A stretch of DNA of 64,000 bases from Pirellula sp. (GCA_021300155.1 JAJTID010000030.1:62001-126000), one strand, 5' to 3'. Counted from the stretch's first letter, positions 43,558 to 54,204 are shown. Made by a program: numbers and translations. The notes: generated by a model not told the origin, from the sequence alone.

Positions 43558-44664
43558 TTAACGCTTCAGCTCCACCAACGCAGGCTCTTTTTCACGTAAG
43601 CGTCGAAGCTGCCCGCAAGCCGCTTGGATGTCGTCCCCTTTTCGTTGACGGAACATCACATTGATCCCCGCATCCATTAAGATGCGTCGAAACTGATGAA
43701 TCATTTCCGCCGATGGCGTTTCATACGGTAGGCCAGGTACAGGATTGTAAGGAATAACATTCAGCATCGCCGTCCTACCACGTAGTAACTTCACAAGCTG
43801 TTCGGCGCATTGCTGCGAATCATTCAGATCCTTTAATAGTACGTACTCAAAGGTCAGACGTCGACCAGTTGCGTCAAAGTATCGATCGGCAGCCTCTAGG
43901 ATCGACTCAATGCCAATCTTCTTATTGACGGGCACGAGTTGATTTCGAAGAGTATCATTCGGAGCATGCAAACTGATCGCCAGATGGTAAGGGGATTTGT
44001 CCTCGGCCAATTTGTCAATCGATTGGGGCAATCCTACGGTGCTAATCGTGATCCGTCGCGGACTGATACCAAGACCTATCTCGGAGTCTTTTGCAACCGA
44101 CAATGCATCCAACACGCGCGGAAGATTCGCTAGAGGCTCTCCCATTCCCATCATGACGATATGGCTCAATCGCTCTTCGGCGGGGAGCAACCTCTGAAGC
44201 TTTAGCATCTGCTCAAGAATCTCTCCACGCGTCAGATTGCGTTCCACGCCATCTAGCCCGCTGGCACAAAAGACACAACCCATCGCACAACCCACTTGAG
44301 AGCTAACGCAAATCGATCGACGAGGGCCATCTCGCAGGAGCACGCATTCGATTCGTCCGCCATCAGGTAACTGCAGCAGTAGTTTCTGTGTACCGTCTTC
44401 CGAATTCTGTGTCGCAATAGTCTTCGTGCGATAGAAGTCAAAGGCGGCATCGAGTTCGGATCGCAACCCCTTTGGGAGATCCGTCATCGCTTCAAAGGAT
44501 TCGGCCCGACGTTGGTAGACCCATCCGAGTATCTGTTTGGCACGATACTTCGGTAACGATCGCTCTCGGAGCCAGTCAGCCAACGATACGATACTCTGAT
44601 CGAGGATCGACGGCTTCGAAGTTGGCAAAGTTGGCGAAGTAGTCTCAATAGACTCTAGTTGCAT
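43558..44664 (-). CDS. rlmN: Dual-specificity RNA methyltransferase RlmN
   Basis: 368 residues from ATG 44664; the frame extends upstream to 44757 but those residues do not resemble the family. Radical SAM enzyme that methylates C2 of A2503 in 23S rRNA (and A37 in some tRNAs). The iron-sulfur motif CAMGCVFCASG (CxxxCxxC) is present; GMGEPLANL and ISTVGLPQSI are family blocks; the two mechanistic cysteines are expected in SGLDG-adjacent CVFC and in the C-terminal DIQAACGQL (Cys that forms the methyl adduct). The apbE gene follows 21 bp downstream. Confidence 0.95.
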   Translation of the reverse strand: MQLESIETTSPTLPTSKPSILDQSIVSLADWLRERSLPKYRAKQILGWVYQRRAESFEAMTDLPKGLRSELDAAFDFYRTKTIATQNSEDGTQKLLLQLPDGGRIECVLLRDGPRRSICVSSQVGCAMGCVFCASGLDGVERNLTRGEILEQMLKLQRLLPAEERLSHIVMMGMGEPLANLPRVLDALSVAKDSEIGLGISPRRITISTVGLPQSIDKLAEDKSPYHLAISLHAPNDTLRNQLVPVNKKIGIESILEAADRYFDATGRRLTFEYVLLKDLNDSQQCAEQLVKLLRGRTAMLNVIPYNPVPGLPYETPSAEMIHQFRRILMDAGINVMFRQRKGDDIQAACGQLRRLREKEPALVELKR

Positions 44665-44896
44665 AGGGATTTCTAGAAAAGGACAGGAATCAACTTCCTG
44701 ATATTGTACCTCCCAATCGGTAAGTCGACAGAAGAATCTAGCGACGCGAAGGTACATCTGTCGGCAACTCGCCAGTTGCCGCCCCGTTTACTCTACGAAA
44801 GACATCGCAAATCGATACCGTTAGCCGATCCGTTAGGGGGCATCGAATACTCAATCTAACCCGTGGACGCTTCCTACGATCTAACGATGGCAGAAC

Positions 44897-45820
44897 CTAA
44901 ACGAGCCCCAATCGTTCCTTTGGGTCCTTTAGGGCATGGTGCAACCGATTCAACGCCTCGGTTTCGATTTGTCGCACTCGTTCCCGGGTCAGCCCGAGTT
45001 CTGCACCGATCTCTTTAAGCGTATGGGGTGGCGTATCATCCAACCCAAAGCGCATTCTCAATACGGTAGCCTCGCGTGCATCCAGCGTGGACAGTAGCTC
45101 GATAGCCGTCTTCAAAACATCATGATCAATCAGCTCTTCGTCCGGGCTCTTGAGCCGCTCGTCCATGACCATTTCGCCCAGGGACCATCCGGAGTCTGTT
45201 TGATCGCTTTGGGGAGTCGCATTGTAGACTTGGATTGCCTTCTTGATGATAGGCAGTTTTTTCTTTGGCAGCCCCAAGACACGGGCGACTTCTTCTTGCG
45301 TTGGCATTCGCCCCAACTCTTCGCTGAGCCGCGCCGTTGCTCTTCGCCACTTGCTCAACAGTTCGACCATATACGCAGGGATGCGGATCGTCTTTGCCGA
45401 GTTGATGAGAGCTCGTTTGATCGACTGTTTGATCCAGTAACTGGCGTAAGTACTGAAGCGAGTGCCCATGTCAGGATCAAATCCTTCGACGGCGCGCAAC
45501 AACCCCAGGTTGCCTTCCTCGATAAGATCCTGGAGCGCCAGTCCTTTACTAACATAGCTTCTCGAAATGTTGACGACCAATCGAAGATTGGCTCGGACCA
45601 TTCGGTCGCGGGCCGCAGCGTCTCCCAATGCGATTTGACGTGCGAGCATTTGCTCATCTTCTGCGGTCAACAACTTGGTCTCGTTGATTTCGCGCAGATA
45701 CGTCTCAAGCGGAGACTGAAGCTGTGCACCATCCTTGGGACTTCGACGACGAGAAACCAGCTTGATTTCTTCGTCCTGTGGCTCCTCCACATCGTCTAAG
45801 TATGGGCCAGATTTTGCCAT
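44897..45820 (-). CDS. RpoD-like sigma-70 family factor (second copy)
   Basis: 307 residues from ATG 45820 (GGAG six bases upstream); longer frames have a non-homologous leader. Region 1.2 starts SPLETYLREINETKLLTAEDE (~35), region 2 has NLRLVVNISRSYVSKGLALQDLIEEGN and FSTYASYWIKQSIKRA, region 3 has RIPAYMVELLSKWRRA, region 4.2 has [19 protein letters not shown]. No region 1.1, and the spacer between 1.2 and 2 is minimal, so it resembles group 2 or SigA-like factors. With the larger RpoD at 6.6 kb it gives two RpoD-type factors in one window. It may serve a specific regulon. Confidence 0.92.
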   Translation of the reverse strand: MAKSGPYLDDVEEPQDEEIKLVSRRRSPKDGAQLQSPLETYLREINETKLLTAEDEQMLARQIALGDAAARDRMVRANLRLVVNISRSYVSKGLALQDLIEEGNLGLLRAVEGFDPDMGTRFSTYASYWIKQSIKRALINSAKTIRIPAYMVELLSKWRRATARLSEELGRMPTQEEVARVLGLPKKKLPIIKKAIQVYNATPQSDQTDSGWSLGEMVMDERLKSPDEELIDHDVLKTAIELLSTLDAREATVLRMRFGLDDTPPHTLKEIGAELGLTRERVRQIETEALNRLHHALKDPKERLGLV

Positions 45821-46112
45821 GAAAACTCCGAACAAGGTCAGGTGGCTACGGGATTGCCGAACGGGGGTCCGAAACGAGAATGCATCCCACTCGATCTTTA
45901 TCGTCGCCGAAATGCTGGCATATCCAAAGAAAAGCCACACGGCCAGCGTATGCCGATTATTCTCGATACGCAAAGCCTTTGCCGACAACCCTTTCCGCCA
46001 TACAATCCGCTTCGTCGGAAAATGAGGCACGGGACATGATGTTGACCCAAGACGCCTCGAGACTCAAAAAGAAACAACTTTCACCAACTCGAAAACCACC
46101 ATCAATTCTTAA
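45821..46112. other. Divergent control region between sigma factor and bioB
   Basis: About 290 bp separating the minus-strand sigma gene from plus-strand bioB. Short open frames here have no resemblance to known proteins and look like shadows. Promoters for both genes should lie here but no box is convincing. The bioB ATG at 46113 lacks a good ribosome binding site. Confidence 0.45.
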
Positions 46113-47144
46113 ATGCTATCTCCAATTATTGAAACGTCCTCCGACTCACGGTGGCATCATTTGGCTAACAATGTACTCGCCGGAAATGGAGTCACCCGGG
46201 AAGACGCGATTTCAATCCTTGGGACTAGCGATGACGAGTTTTTGAATCTGTTGTCTGCAGCCTATCGCATTCGACATCAGTACTTTGGGAAGACGGTGCA
46301 ACTCTACTTTCTCATGAATGCCAAAAGTGGCCTTTGTCCAGAAGACTGCCACTACTGCAGTCAGTCCAAGGTTTCGGATGCACCTATTCCGAAATACAAC
46401 ATTCTGAGTCGCGATAAATTGATGGATGGCGCAAAGCTCGCAGCGGAGAGGCAGAGCAAGACCTATTGTATCGTGATAAGCGGCCGCGCTCCCAACGAAC
46501 GAGAGATGAAGGCGGTCGAGACAATCGTTCCTGAGATCAAGAAGACCTTTGGTTTGAACATCTGCGCCTGTTTAGGTTTGCTAAGCGAAGAACAAGCTCT
46601 TCGACTGAAGGCTGCTGGTGTCGACAAAGTCAATCATAATCTGAACACCAGTCGCGAACATTATGCTGAGATCTGCACTACACATACCTTTGATGATCGC
46701 GTGGAGACCCTCAAAAACGTTCGCAAAGCAGGCATGGAGCTTTGTAGCGGTGGCATCATTGGTATGGGGGAAAAACACGAAGACATCGTCGAGATGGCTT
46801 TTTCGCTACAAGAGTTACAGGTGGAGTCGATACCTCTCAACTTTCTCCATGCGATTGATGGCACTCCGTTGGAGCAACAAGAGTACCTTAACGCTCGAGA
46901 TTGCATCCGTGCGTTGTGCATGATGCGTTTCGTGAACCCGCGAAGCGAACTCCGTATTGCAGGCGGGAGAGAACGACACCTACGATCGCTGCAACCCCTC
47001 GGATTGTTTGTTGCAAATAGCATATTTGTGGGAGACTATCTAACAACACAAGGTCAAGCGCCCGAAGAGGATTACAACATGATTCGCGATCTCGGATTTG
47101 AGATAACGGGTAGTTCTGTTGGGCCTGCTCAACCTCAATGCTAA
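46113..47144 (+). CDS. bioB: Biotin synthase BioB
   Basis: 343 residues. Radical SAM enzyme that inserts sulfur into dethiobiotin, the last step of biotin synthesis. The [4Fe-4S] cluster motif CPEDCHYCSQ (CxxxCxxC) lies near residues 75-82; SGRAPNERE, NHNLNTSREHY, SGGIIGMGEKHEDIVEMA and RIAGGRERHLRSLQP are family blocks; the Arg in RIAGGR is the [2Fe-2S] ligand position. Length fits. It stands alone, without bioA, bioD or bioF nearby. Starts at ATG 46113 with an alternative further in not favoured. Confidence 0.95.
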   Translation: MLSPIIETSSDSRWHHLANNVLAGNGVTREDAISILGTSDDEFLNLLSAAYRIRHQYFGKTVQLYFLMNAKSGLCPEDCHYCSQSKVSDAPIPKYNILSRDKLMDGAKLAAERQSKTYCIVISGRAPNEREMKAVETIVPEIKKTFGLNICACLGLLSEEQALRLKAAGVDKVNHNLNTSREHYAEICTTHTFDDRVETLKNVRKAGMELCSGGIIGMGEKHEDIVEMAFSLQELQVESIPLNFLHAIDGTPLEQQEYLNARDCIRALCMMRFVNPRSELRIAGGRERHLRSLQPLGLFVANSIFVGDYLTTQGQAPEEDYNMIRDLGFEITGSSVGPAQPQC

Positions 47145-47349
47145 CGCTATCGGGCGAAAATTCCTGTCTGATCGGAAAAGTCCTCGATTTGTGACATCGC
47201 TTCGCTACTCGTTGAAGGTGGAACCGTAATTGCTCTATTTTGAAGGGTTTTGGGAACAAAAACTATAGTTACCTAGTCCTGAGTGCTACGTTTGCGGGCC
47301 CGAAAAACGCATTGGAACACCATCGACTGGAAAGGACATCCCAGAATTT

Positions 47350-49434
47350 ATGCTCATGCGGCACCCGCTTCCACACCTTCAATTTGCCTACCGTCTCCCA
47401 TACGGTGCAAACGTTCACGAGCGTGGCGTTCAGTTCACGATCTTCAGTCGTTCAGCTACGGCAATGCGACTGTTGCTCTACAAACATGTAGATGATCGGG
47501 AACCAAATGAGGTTATCGACTTTGATCGTAAGTCCGACCGATGGGGCGATGTTTGGAGCATCTTTGTTCCAGATATCAAGCCAGGTCAACTTTACCATCT
47601 CCAAGCGAATGGCCCCTTCGATCCGGAAGCCGGCCAATGGTTCGATGGAAATGCACGCCTCGTCGATCCGTACGCCAAGGCATTGGCCGGATGCTTTCAA
47701 CACACGACCGATGGGGTCATTCGCCCTCCGAAGTGTGTCGTTGTAGACGATTCTTTTGACTGGGAAGGGGATCGCCATATTCGGCGTCCCTTGAGCGATT
47801 CCGTCATTTACGAGATGCACGTTCGCGGCTTCACCCAACACGAATCGTCCGAAGTCGAGCATCCAGGCACCTATCTAGGCGTTATCGAAAAGATTCCGTA
47901 TCTGAAGAGCCTTGGCGTAACTGCCGTCGAACTCATGCCCGTCCACGAGTTTCCGATTCGGGACGTTCATGGCAATACTCCGGAACGTCCCAACTACTGG
48001 GGCTATGACCCGATGAACTTCTTCGCACCACATCGTGGGTACGCGCATTCGCGTGAGCCAGGCGGCCAAGTCGATGAGTTCAAACAAATGGTGAAATCCT
48101 TGCATCAAGCTGGCATCGAAGTCATTCTCGATGTCGTGTTCAATCACACCTGCGAAGGCAATGAACGCGGACCGGTCCTTTCCTTCAAAGGACTAGAAAA
48201 TCAGGTGTATTACATCCTGAATTCTGGCGGGGCGCATTACAGCAATTACTCCGGGTGCGGTAACACGTTCAACGGCAATCACCCTGTCTGCCGGGAATTG
48301 ATTTTTCACTGCCTAAGACACTGGGTACACAATTACCATATCGACGGATTCCGATTCGATTTGGCAAGTATTTTGTCGAGAGATCGCTATGGAAATCTCA
48401 TGCCCAACCCACCTTTGGTCGATCTCATCGCCGAAGATCCGATGTTAGCCGATACCAAGATTATTGCCGAAGCCTGGGATGCCGCTGGTGCTTACCAAGT
48501 TGGTTCGTTTGGCGATCTGAGATGGGCTGAGTGGAATGGACGCTACCGTGACGATGTTCGCCGCTATTGGCGAGGAGATTCCGGTCTCGTCGGAGCCATG
48601 GCTACACGAATCAGTGGATCGTCAGACCTGTATGAACATGCAGGACGAGCACCTTACTGCAGCATCAACTTCGTAACCTCGCACGATGGTTTCACCATGA
48701 ACGATTTGGTGAGCTATCGAGAAAAGCATAACGAAGCCAACGGCGAAGGCAATCGCGATGGTGACAACAACAACTGTAGCGACAACTATGGTGTCGAAGG
48801 CCCAACCAAAAAGAAGAGTGTAGAGCATTTACGCATTCGACAAATCAAAAACATGCTCTCTACTCTGATGTTGAGCCAAGGGGTACCCATGCTCGTCATG
48901 GGAGACGAAGTTCGCCGCACGCAACGCGGAAATAACAACGCATACTGCCAAGACAACAGCATCTCGTGGTTCGACTGGAAGAATGTCGAATCGCACGAAG
49001 AAATTTTGCGATTCACACAAGCGTTGATTGAGTTCCGTAAGACACAACCTTCTCTGCGACGCGAACAGTTCTTGACGGGTCGCCCACAAGATCAACGTGG
49101 GATACCCGACGTGAGTTGGTTTGAATCCACTGGCAAGCCGATCCATTGGGACGCTCCCAATGGAACATTGGTTTGTTGGCTTAGCAAACCGTCTCCCGCA
49201 GAAGATCCTGAGGGGTTCGGCCGTGATATCCTCATCATGCTCAACGGTACTCCAGAAACGAAGCACTTCGTCATGCCATCCGCAACGCGTGGCATACGCT
49301 GGCGACTGTTTATGGATACATCCAAGGAATCACCCAAGGATGTATATCCGAACTACGACGGTCCCTACGCGCCCGCGAATCGGCAATTAGACCTGATCTA
49401 CCGATCTTCCGTCGTGTGGATCGGCGATGAATAG
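47350..49434 (+). CDS. glgX: Glycogen debranching enzyme GlgX (GH13 isoamylase type)
   Basis: 694 residues. An N-terminal CBM48-like domain (GVQFTIFSRSATAMRLLLY) is followed by the GH13 barrel: DVVFNHTCEGN (motif I), GFRFDLASIL (motif II with nucleophile Asp), IIAEAWDAAG (general acid Glu) and FVTSHDGFT (motif IV Asp). It hydrolyses alpha-1,6 branches of glycogen or limit dextrins. The C-terminal beta domain runs from ~590. Start ATG 47350 has a distant AAGGA. A glgX-only locus is common; no glycogen synthase gene is near. Confidence 0.93.
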   Translation: MLMRHPLPHLQFAYRLPYGANVHERGVQFTIFSRSATAMRLLLYKHVDDREPNEVIDFDRKSDRWGDVWSIFVPDIKPGQLYHLQANGPFDPEAGQWFDGNARLVDPYAKALAGCFQHTTDGVIRPPKCVVVDDSFDWEGDRHIRRPLSDSVIYEMHVRGFTQHESSEVEHPGTYLGVIEKIPYLKSLGVTAVELMPVHEFPIRDVHGNTPERPNYWGYDPMNFFAPHRGYAHSREPGGQVDEFKQMVKSLHQAGIEVILDVVFNHTCEGNERGPVLSFKGLENQVYYILNSGGAHYSNYSGCGNTFNGNHPVCRELIFHCLRHWVHNYHIDGFRFDLASILSRDRYGNLMPNPPLVDLIAEDPMLADTKIIAEAWDAAGAYQVGSFGDLRWAEWNGRYRDDVRRYWRGDSGLVGAMATRISGSSDLYEHAGRAPYCSINFVTSHDGFTMNDLVSYREKHNEANGEGNRDGDNNNCSDNYGVEGPTKKKSVEHLRIRQIKNMLSTLMLSQGVPMLVMGDEVRRTQRGNNNAYCQDNSISWFDWKNVESHEEILRFTQALIEFRKTQPSLRREQFLTGRPQDQRGIPDVSWFESTGKPIHWDAPNGTLVCWLSKPSPAEDPEGFGRDILIMLNGTPETKHFVMPSATRGIRWRLFMDTSKESPKDVYPNYDGPYAPANRQLDLIYRSSVVWIGDE

Positions 49435-49604
49435 CTAGCCAACAAATCGGTAATCTAGCGAAGAGATACCGGTTTTGACGAAAGCTCTGCGGATTCTGGT
49501 GTTAACGTCTCGATAACTTCTACCGAGTCAAGTGGTCTGATTTCGTTAGTTCATTGCATGCTAACGAAATCACCTTTTCAGTAGAAGACGAGGCGATCTC
49601 TAGT

Positions 49605-50834
49605 ATGCGAAACAGTATCACTCACGCAACCAAGCGTATTGAGTTTCAAAAACTCGTTCGTTCTGTAGCTATCGGATGCACATTGACGTTCTCGTCGCCA
49701 TGGTCTGTCATTGGACAGGAAGCGTCCTGCGATTGCGAAGTGTCTGTTTCCAAATGCGACGGAGCGTGCTCAAAAAGCATGAGACCCAAACAGCCTTCGA
49801 TTGCGCAGAAATTTCTCAAGCAGTTCGATCGTATTGGGGATGAGATCGAGGCTCAAGCTCGATACAGGCCCTCAGCCATTCGCAAGGGGACGTCAGTATC
49901 CGCTTCTTATGGTGTTGAGACTCAAGCCCCATCGTGTGGCACTGAGATTGTTGAACCGACATGTGGCATGGAATCGTATCGTCCTCCCACAAGCCAGGGA
50001 ATGACGAAGCCAATGCCACTCTATCAACATGAGTCGCCTTCGTTTCAAACCGATCCACCAGCGGCTCCGATCAAGAAACGATCACCCGCTACGCCGATGC
50101 ACCCTCAAGCATCACCAGAGCAACAGGCACGTGGAAAAATCAAAGACAATCCTGTTATGCCATCGGTTCCTGTCCGACGACAAGAGCCTGCAAAGCTACA
50201 GGAACCTGAACCAACGAATGAAGTAAATCCGCAGGAACCACAAGTGCAAAATCGTAACACACCAGTTGTTACACCAGAAGCTCCGGTCGCGCTTCCGCAA
50301 AGCGTTAAAGAACCATTCGCGCCGCGACTACCACATGCTTCCTCCAAGCCTGCCGATAGGTTGATCTCGCCATCGCAAAACATTCCTCAATCATCACCTG
50401 AACTACCACCGCAACCAGGACTGCCCGTTGGACCGACCACTCCAATTGGATCGCCCAATCTACCGCAGAGCCAAGAAGAAATTCCTGACGTGTTAGTTGA
50501 CCCATTCCGAGATGATGTGAGCTGGAGAACCCGCCGAGATCAAATGAATGGCGTCCTACAAACATCTGGTTCTGTAAAGGAACGAACCGAACCCGCAGCA
50601 GCCATCGCAACACCCATGCGATTACGGGCCGTTCCGGTTCAAGAAATCGAAGAAACGCCAAAGTCCGTCATATCGATAGGCCCATCTTTCGATCCGAACG
50701 GAAGCTTTGTGGTCACATCGTCCTACATAGAGAGCGTACCGGTGCGAGTTCACACCGTGAAACGCCATGTTTCAGAAACGCGTGATGAAATGACGCCATT
50801 CGTTAATCGAACTTCGGTTCCTCGAAAGAAATAA
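49605..50834 (+). CDS. Exported proline-rich protein of unknown function
   Basis: 409 residues from ATG 49605, whose first ~38 residues end in a hydrophobic stretch with a possible signal-peptide site (VAIGCTLTFSSPWSVIGQEA); an in-frame TTG at 49554 would add 17. The mature region starts with Cys-rich repeats (CDCEVSVSKCDGAC), followed by a long disordered section rich in Pro, Gln, Ser and Glu (~100-290), and a folded-looking end (~290-400) with VRVHTVKRHVSE. It may be surface or matrix associated. No recognised domain. It lies convergent to the ThiF-like gene (4 bp gap between stops). Confidence 0.65.
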   Translation: MRNSITHATKRIEFQKLVRSVAIGCTLTFSSPWSVIGQEASCDCEVSVSKCDGACSKSMRPKQPSIAQKFLKQFDRIGDEIEAQARYRPSAIRKGTSVSASYGVETQAPSCGTEIVEPTCGMESYRPPTSQGMTKPMPLYQHESPSFQTDPPAAPIKKRSPATPMHPQASPEQQARGKIKDNPVMPSVPVRRQEPAKLQEPEPTNEVNPQEPQVQNRNTPVVTPEAPVALPQSVKEPFAPRLPHASSKPADRLISPSQNIPQSSPELPPQPGLPVGPTTPIGSPNLPQSQEEIPDVLVDPFRDDVSWRTRRDQMNGVLQTSGSVKERTEPAAAIATPMRLRAVPVQEIEETPKSVISIGPSFDPNGSFVVTSSYIESVPVRVHTVKRHVSETRDEMTPFVNRTSVPRKK

Positions 50835-50838
50835 CGTT

Positions 50839-51870
50839 TCAGGTTCCAATGCGACGCGCGTAGAGTTTCCTGGCCTCGTCTGGATCCTCGGTTCCAGTCA
50901 GTATTGCGCGTCCATCATGAAAGACGGTCCACTGGATTCCATCTAGTTGAAATCGCATCATGTACGGATTGACGTCAACCGTACACTCTGCTCGCAAACG
51001 TTGCGCAACCGTCTCTAGGTCGAGCGGTTCACTGCGCGAGGTTTGAATCTGTACTGCGTTTCGACCGCACATGGGCTTCGCACGCGTACCTTGTTCGCCA
51101 GCCAAGAACTCGAAACGATGTTGAACGCAAGCAATGCAACCATCCTCCTGCGTTGTGGCTACGCGTCTCGCAATGGAAAGCTTTCGTACATCTCCACGCC
51201 ATAGATCAAAGACGCGTAGGGAACCATCAATGGCAGTACTGCCGCCGAGGATGAACTTCATCACTTCGAGCGCTTGCCAATTAGCAATCATCCCGACAGC
51301 AGGTCCGAGAACACCTGCAGAATCGCAGGTTTGCATTTGCTCCGCGGGAGGAGGGTCCGGCAGCAAACAGCGAAAACATGGGGTTGTACCAGGAACAATA
51401 GACAGCGATTGCCCAGAGGCACCGACGATGCCAGCGTGAAACCATGGAATCGACTGCTTGCACGCGAAGTCGTTGATCAAGAACCGCGTTTCAAAGTTGT
51501 CGGTCCCATCCACAATACAATCTGCCGTAGAGAATAACTCGTGAATATTCTCGGAATGCAAATCACACACGTGAGTTAGCAGATTCGCTTCACTATTAAT
51601 CTCGCGCAAATGCTCAGCCAAAGCGATGGCCTTGGGCTTTACGGAAAGAGCATCCAATTCCGTGTAGAGTGTTTGGCGTGGGAGATTATCCCATTCGACC
51701 CAGTCGCGGTCGACCAATACCAAAGCACCCACTCCCGCGCGACAGAGCCTCTCTGCGGAAGCGGATCCAAGTGCGCCGACACCACAAATGGCGACGGTCG
51801 CATTAGTAAGTTTCTTTTGTCCTGGTTCACCGACGCCAGCAAAAGCAATTTGTCTTCGGTAACGGTTCAC
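50839..51870 (-). CDS. ThiF/MoeB/HesA-type adenylyltransferase
   Basis: 343 residues. E1-like enzyme that adenylates the C-terminus of a ubiquitin-like sulfur carrier such as MoaD or ThiS. ATP site VAICGVGALGSASAERL (GxGxxG), DGTDNFETRF, zinc knuckles CFRC and CIAC, and catalytic-Cys region QTCDSAGVLGPAVG. The C-terminal ~70 residues (YMMRFQLDGIQWTVFHDGRAIL) resemble a ubiquitin-like or ThiS-like accessory domain in place of the rhodanese domain of many MoeB proteins. sucD begins 8 bp upstream on the same strand, so sucC-sucD-thiF may be transcribed together. Confidence 0.9.
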   Translation of the reverse strand: MNRYRRQIAFAGVGEPGQKKLTNATVAICGVGALGSASAERLCRAGVGALVLVDRDWVEWDNLPRQTLYTELDALSVKPKAIALAEHLREINSEANLLTHVCDLHSENIHELFSTADCIVDGTDNFETRFLINDFACKQSIPWFHAGIVGASGQSLSIVPGTTPCFRCLLPDPPPAEQMQTCDSAGVLGPAVGMIANWQALEVMKFILGGSTAIDGSLRVFDLWRGDVRKLSIARRVATTQEDGCIACVQHRFEFLAGEQGTRAKPMCGRNAVQIQTSRSEPLDLETVAQRLRAECTVDVNPYMMRFQLDGIQWTVFHDGRAILTGTEDPDEARKLYARRIGT

Positions 51871-51878
51871 ACCACCAG

Positions 51879-52751
51879 TTACTTCTTCAATGCCTTCGCG
51901 ACTGCTGCGCCCATATCGGCAGGCGAATGGGCTACGACGATACCAGCAGCTTCCAGCGCGGAAACCTTTTCAGCGGCTGTTCCTTTGCCACCGGTGATGA
52001 TCGCACCTGCGTGTCCCATGCGTTTCCCTGGAGGTGCCGTTCGGCCTGCAATAAACGCGGCAACGGGTTTCGTCACATGATTCTTGACGTACTCAGCTGC
52101 CATCTCTTCCGCGTCACCACCGATTTCACCGATCATCAGAATGACTTCCGTTTGATCATCGTTTTGGAATCGCTCAAAGACATCGATATACGATGTGCCA
52201 ACGATTGGATCCCCACCCAAACCGACGCAAGTCGATTGACCGAACCCAAGCCCGGATGTTTGCCAAACGGCTTCGTAGGTCAACGTTCCGCTGCGTGACA
52301 TGATCCCGACCTTGCCTGGCTTGTGAATGTAGCCGGGCATAATTCCAATCTTGCACTGGCCAGGAGTGATAACGCCTGGGCAGTTAGGGCCGACCAGAAT
52401 CGACTTGCTCTTTTTCACGCGTTCGTAGACGTGAACCATATCAATCACTGGTACACCTTCGGTGATAGCGCAGATGACTTCGATTCCGGCATCGACCGCT
52501 TCCAAGATGGCATCCGCGGTGAATGGAGGTGGAACAAAAATCATAGTTGCATTGGCACCAGTTTGCTTGACAGCTTCTTCGACGGTATCGAAGACCGGTA
52601 GCCCCTCTACCAACTCACCGGACTTGCCTGGTGTCACACCACCGACCATTTTAGTTCCGTACTCTTTGCAACCTTTGGTGTGGAAGGCGCCTGCTTTGCC
52701 CGTGATTCCCTGGCAAATGACCCGCGTATCGCTATTTACAAGAATGCTCAT
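51879..52751 (-). CDS. sucD: Succinyl-CoA ligase, alpha subunit
   Basis: 290 residues. CoA-binding Rossmann domain ([20 protein letters not shown]), then the ligase domain with the phosphohistidine in [18 protein letters not shown] (His ~ residue 246) and the [15 protein letters not shown] block. Together with SucC it interconverts succinyl-CoA and succinate with ADP or GDP in the citric acid cycle. The upstream sucC gene ends 45 bp before its start, and no ribosome binding site is evident at the ATG. Confidence 0.96.
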   Translation of the reverse strand: MSILVNSDTRVICQGITGKAGAFHTKGCKEYGTKMVGGVTPGKSGELVEGLPVFDTVEEAVKQTGANATMIFVPPPFTADAILEAVDAGIEVICAITEGVPVIDMVHVYERVKKSKSILVGPNCPGVITPGQCKIGIMPGYIHKPGKVGIMSRSGTLTYEAVWQTSGLGFGQSTCVGLGGDPIVGTSYIDVFERFQNDDQTEVILMIGEIGGDAEEMAAEYVKNHVTKPVAAFIAGRTAPPGKRMGHAGAIITGGKGTAAEKVSALEAAGIVVAHSPADMGAAVAKALKK

Positions 52752-52796
52752 ATTTTTATTGTTTGATAGAAATGAAATGTCGGAACGCGCAACGAA

Positions 52797-53981
52797 CTAC
52801 GCGATGGATGCAACAACCTTTTTCGCTGCATCGGTTAAGTCATCTGCGGAAATAATAGCCAGCCCGCTTTCGCGAAGCATTTTCTTTCCTTCGTTCACTT
52901 CCGTACCTTCCAGTCGAACAACCAATGGAACGGAAAAGCCGACTTCTTTGGATGCATCGATGATCGCTTGTGCGATCGTTGTGCACCGTGCGATACCGCC
53001 GAAGATGTTGACGAGAATCGCCTTGACATTTGGATCCGAAAGAATGATGCGGAACGCTTCTGTGACCTGTTGCGTATTCGCTCCACCGCCCACGTCCAAA
53101 AAGTTAGCGGGCGCTCCGCCGTGGTGTTTGATGATGTCCATCGTCGCCATCGCGAGTCCGGCTCCGTTCACTAAGCAGCCGATGTTTCCTTCGAGCTTGA
53201 CATAGCTGAGCCCGGTATTCGCAGCGCGGATTTCCGCAGGCTCTTCTTCATTGAGATCCCGAAGCTCCTTGAGGTCTGGATGACGATACATCGCGTTGTC
53301 ATCAAAGGTGATCTTCGCATCGAGAGCGATCATCTTGTTGTCTTCGGTGATAACTAATGGATTGATCTCGGCCATCGCACAATCGAGTTCCACAAAGAGA
53401 CTGCAAAGCTTCTTCATGAAGAAATCCGCGTTCTTGGCTGCATCGCCGGATATACCGAGCTTCTTGCAAAGCTTTCGAACCTGATAACTCTGCAATCCAT
53501 ACGCAGGATCAAAATGCTCGCGTAGGATTTTTTCCGGGGTTTCTTCGGCGACCTTTTCGATTTCAACACCACCTTCACTGCTGACCATCAACAATGGGAG
53601 CTTTGCCGCTCGATCGACTACGACTGCCAAGTACAGCTCGCGAGCGATCTTGCAACCTTGTTCGACAAAAACTTGGTTGACGACTGCACCCGAAGCTCCA
53701 GTTTGAACAGTAACCAAGTGATTGCCGATCAAATTCTTGGCGACCGTTGCAGCTTCGTCGCCAGACTTGACGAGTTGAACACCGCGTTGGCTAGGCACTT
53801 CGGTGACGGTCCCTTTGCCCCGTCCGCCAGCATGCACTTGGGCTTTTACAACAGCGATCGGGCCACCTAGCTTTTCAAATGCCGCCTTTGCTTCTTCAGG
53901 CGTCCTGGCCACAAACCCGGCCAGAACGGGCACCTGGGCCTTTCGAAAGAGTTCCTTGGCTTGATATTCATGGATTTTCAT
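52797..53981 (-). CDS. sucC: Succinyl-CoA ligase, beta subunit
   Basis: 394 residues. ATP-grasp domain at the N-terminus ([34 protein letters not shown]), ATP/Mg-binding [12 protein letters not shown], and the C-terminal CoA-ligase domain with [14 protein letters not shown]. The nucleotide preference (ADP or GDP) is not decided by eye. First gene of the sucCD pair; start ATG 53981 with GGGATC upstream. The plus-strand ftr gene is divergent with about 220 bp between starts. Confidence 0.96.
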   Translation of the reverse strand: MKIHEYQAKELFRKAQVPVLAGFVARTPEEAKAAFEKLGGPIAVVKAQVHAGGRGKGTVTEVPSQRGVQLVKSGDEAATVAKNLIGNHLVTVQTGASGAVVNQVFVEQGCKIARELYLAVVVDRAAKLPLLMVSSEGGVEIEKVAEETPEKILREHFDPAYGLQSYQVRKLCKKLGISGDAAKNADFFMKKLCSLFVELDCAMAEINPLVITEDNKMIALDAKITFDDNAMYRHPDLKELRDLNEEEPAEIRAANTGLSYVKLEGNIGCLVNGAGLAMATMDIIKHHGGAPANFLDVGGGANTQQVTEAFRIILSDPNVKAILVNIFGGIARCTTIAQAIIDASKEVGFSVPLVVRLEGTEVNEGKKMLRESGLAIISADDLTDAAKKVVASIA

Positions 53982-54204
53982 GGAGATCCCAGAGCAATCG
54001 CGATACGAGTTTACAACAATCGAAAAGCACTAACCGACAATCGGTAAATGATTTAGGATTGTTGGTGTCTGTCAAGCCGAGATAGGCTCAATCTGATTTC
54101 TTCAGGTTCGTTGTAGGCCAAGCCAAGAATCAAATAATGGCTACAATCGAGCGGATTCGAGACTGCTCGCAGATTCATTCCTCATTTTCGCTGAGTCAAC
54201 ATAA

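Noticed and set aside
45122-45799. 225-codon plus-strand ORF
   Set aside because: Antisense shadow of the sigma factor gene; composition follows the opposite strand.
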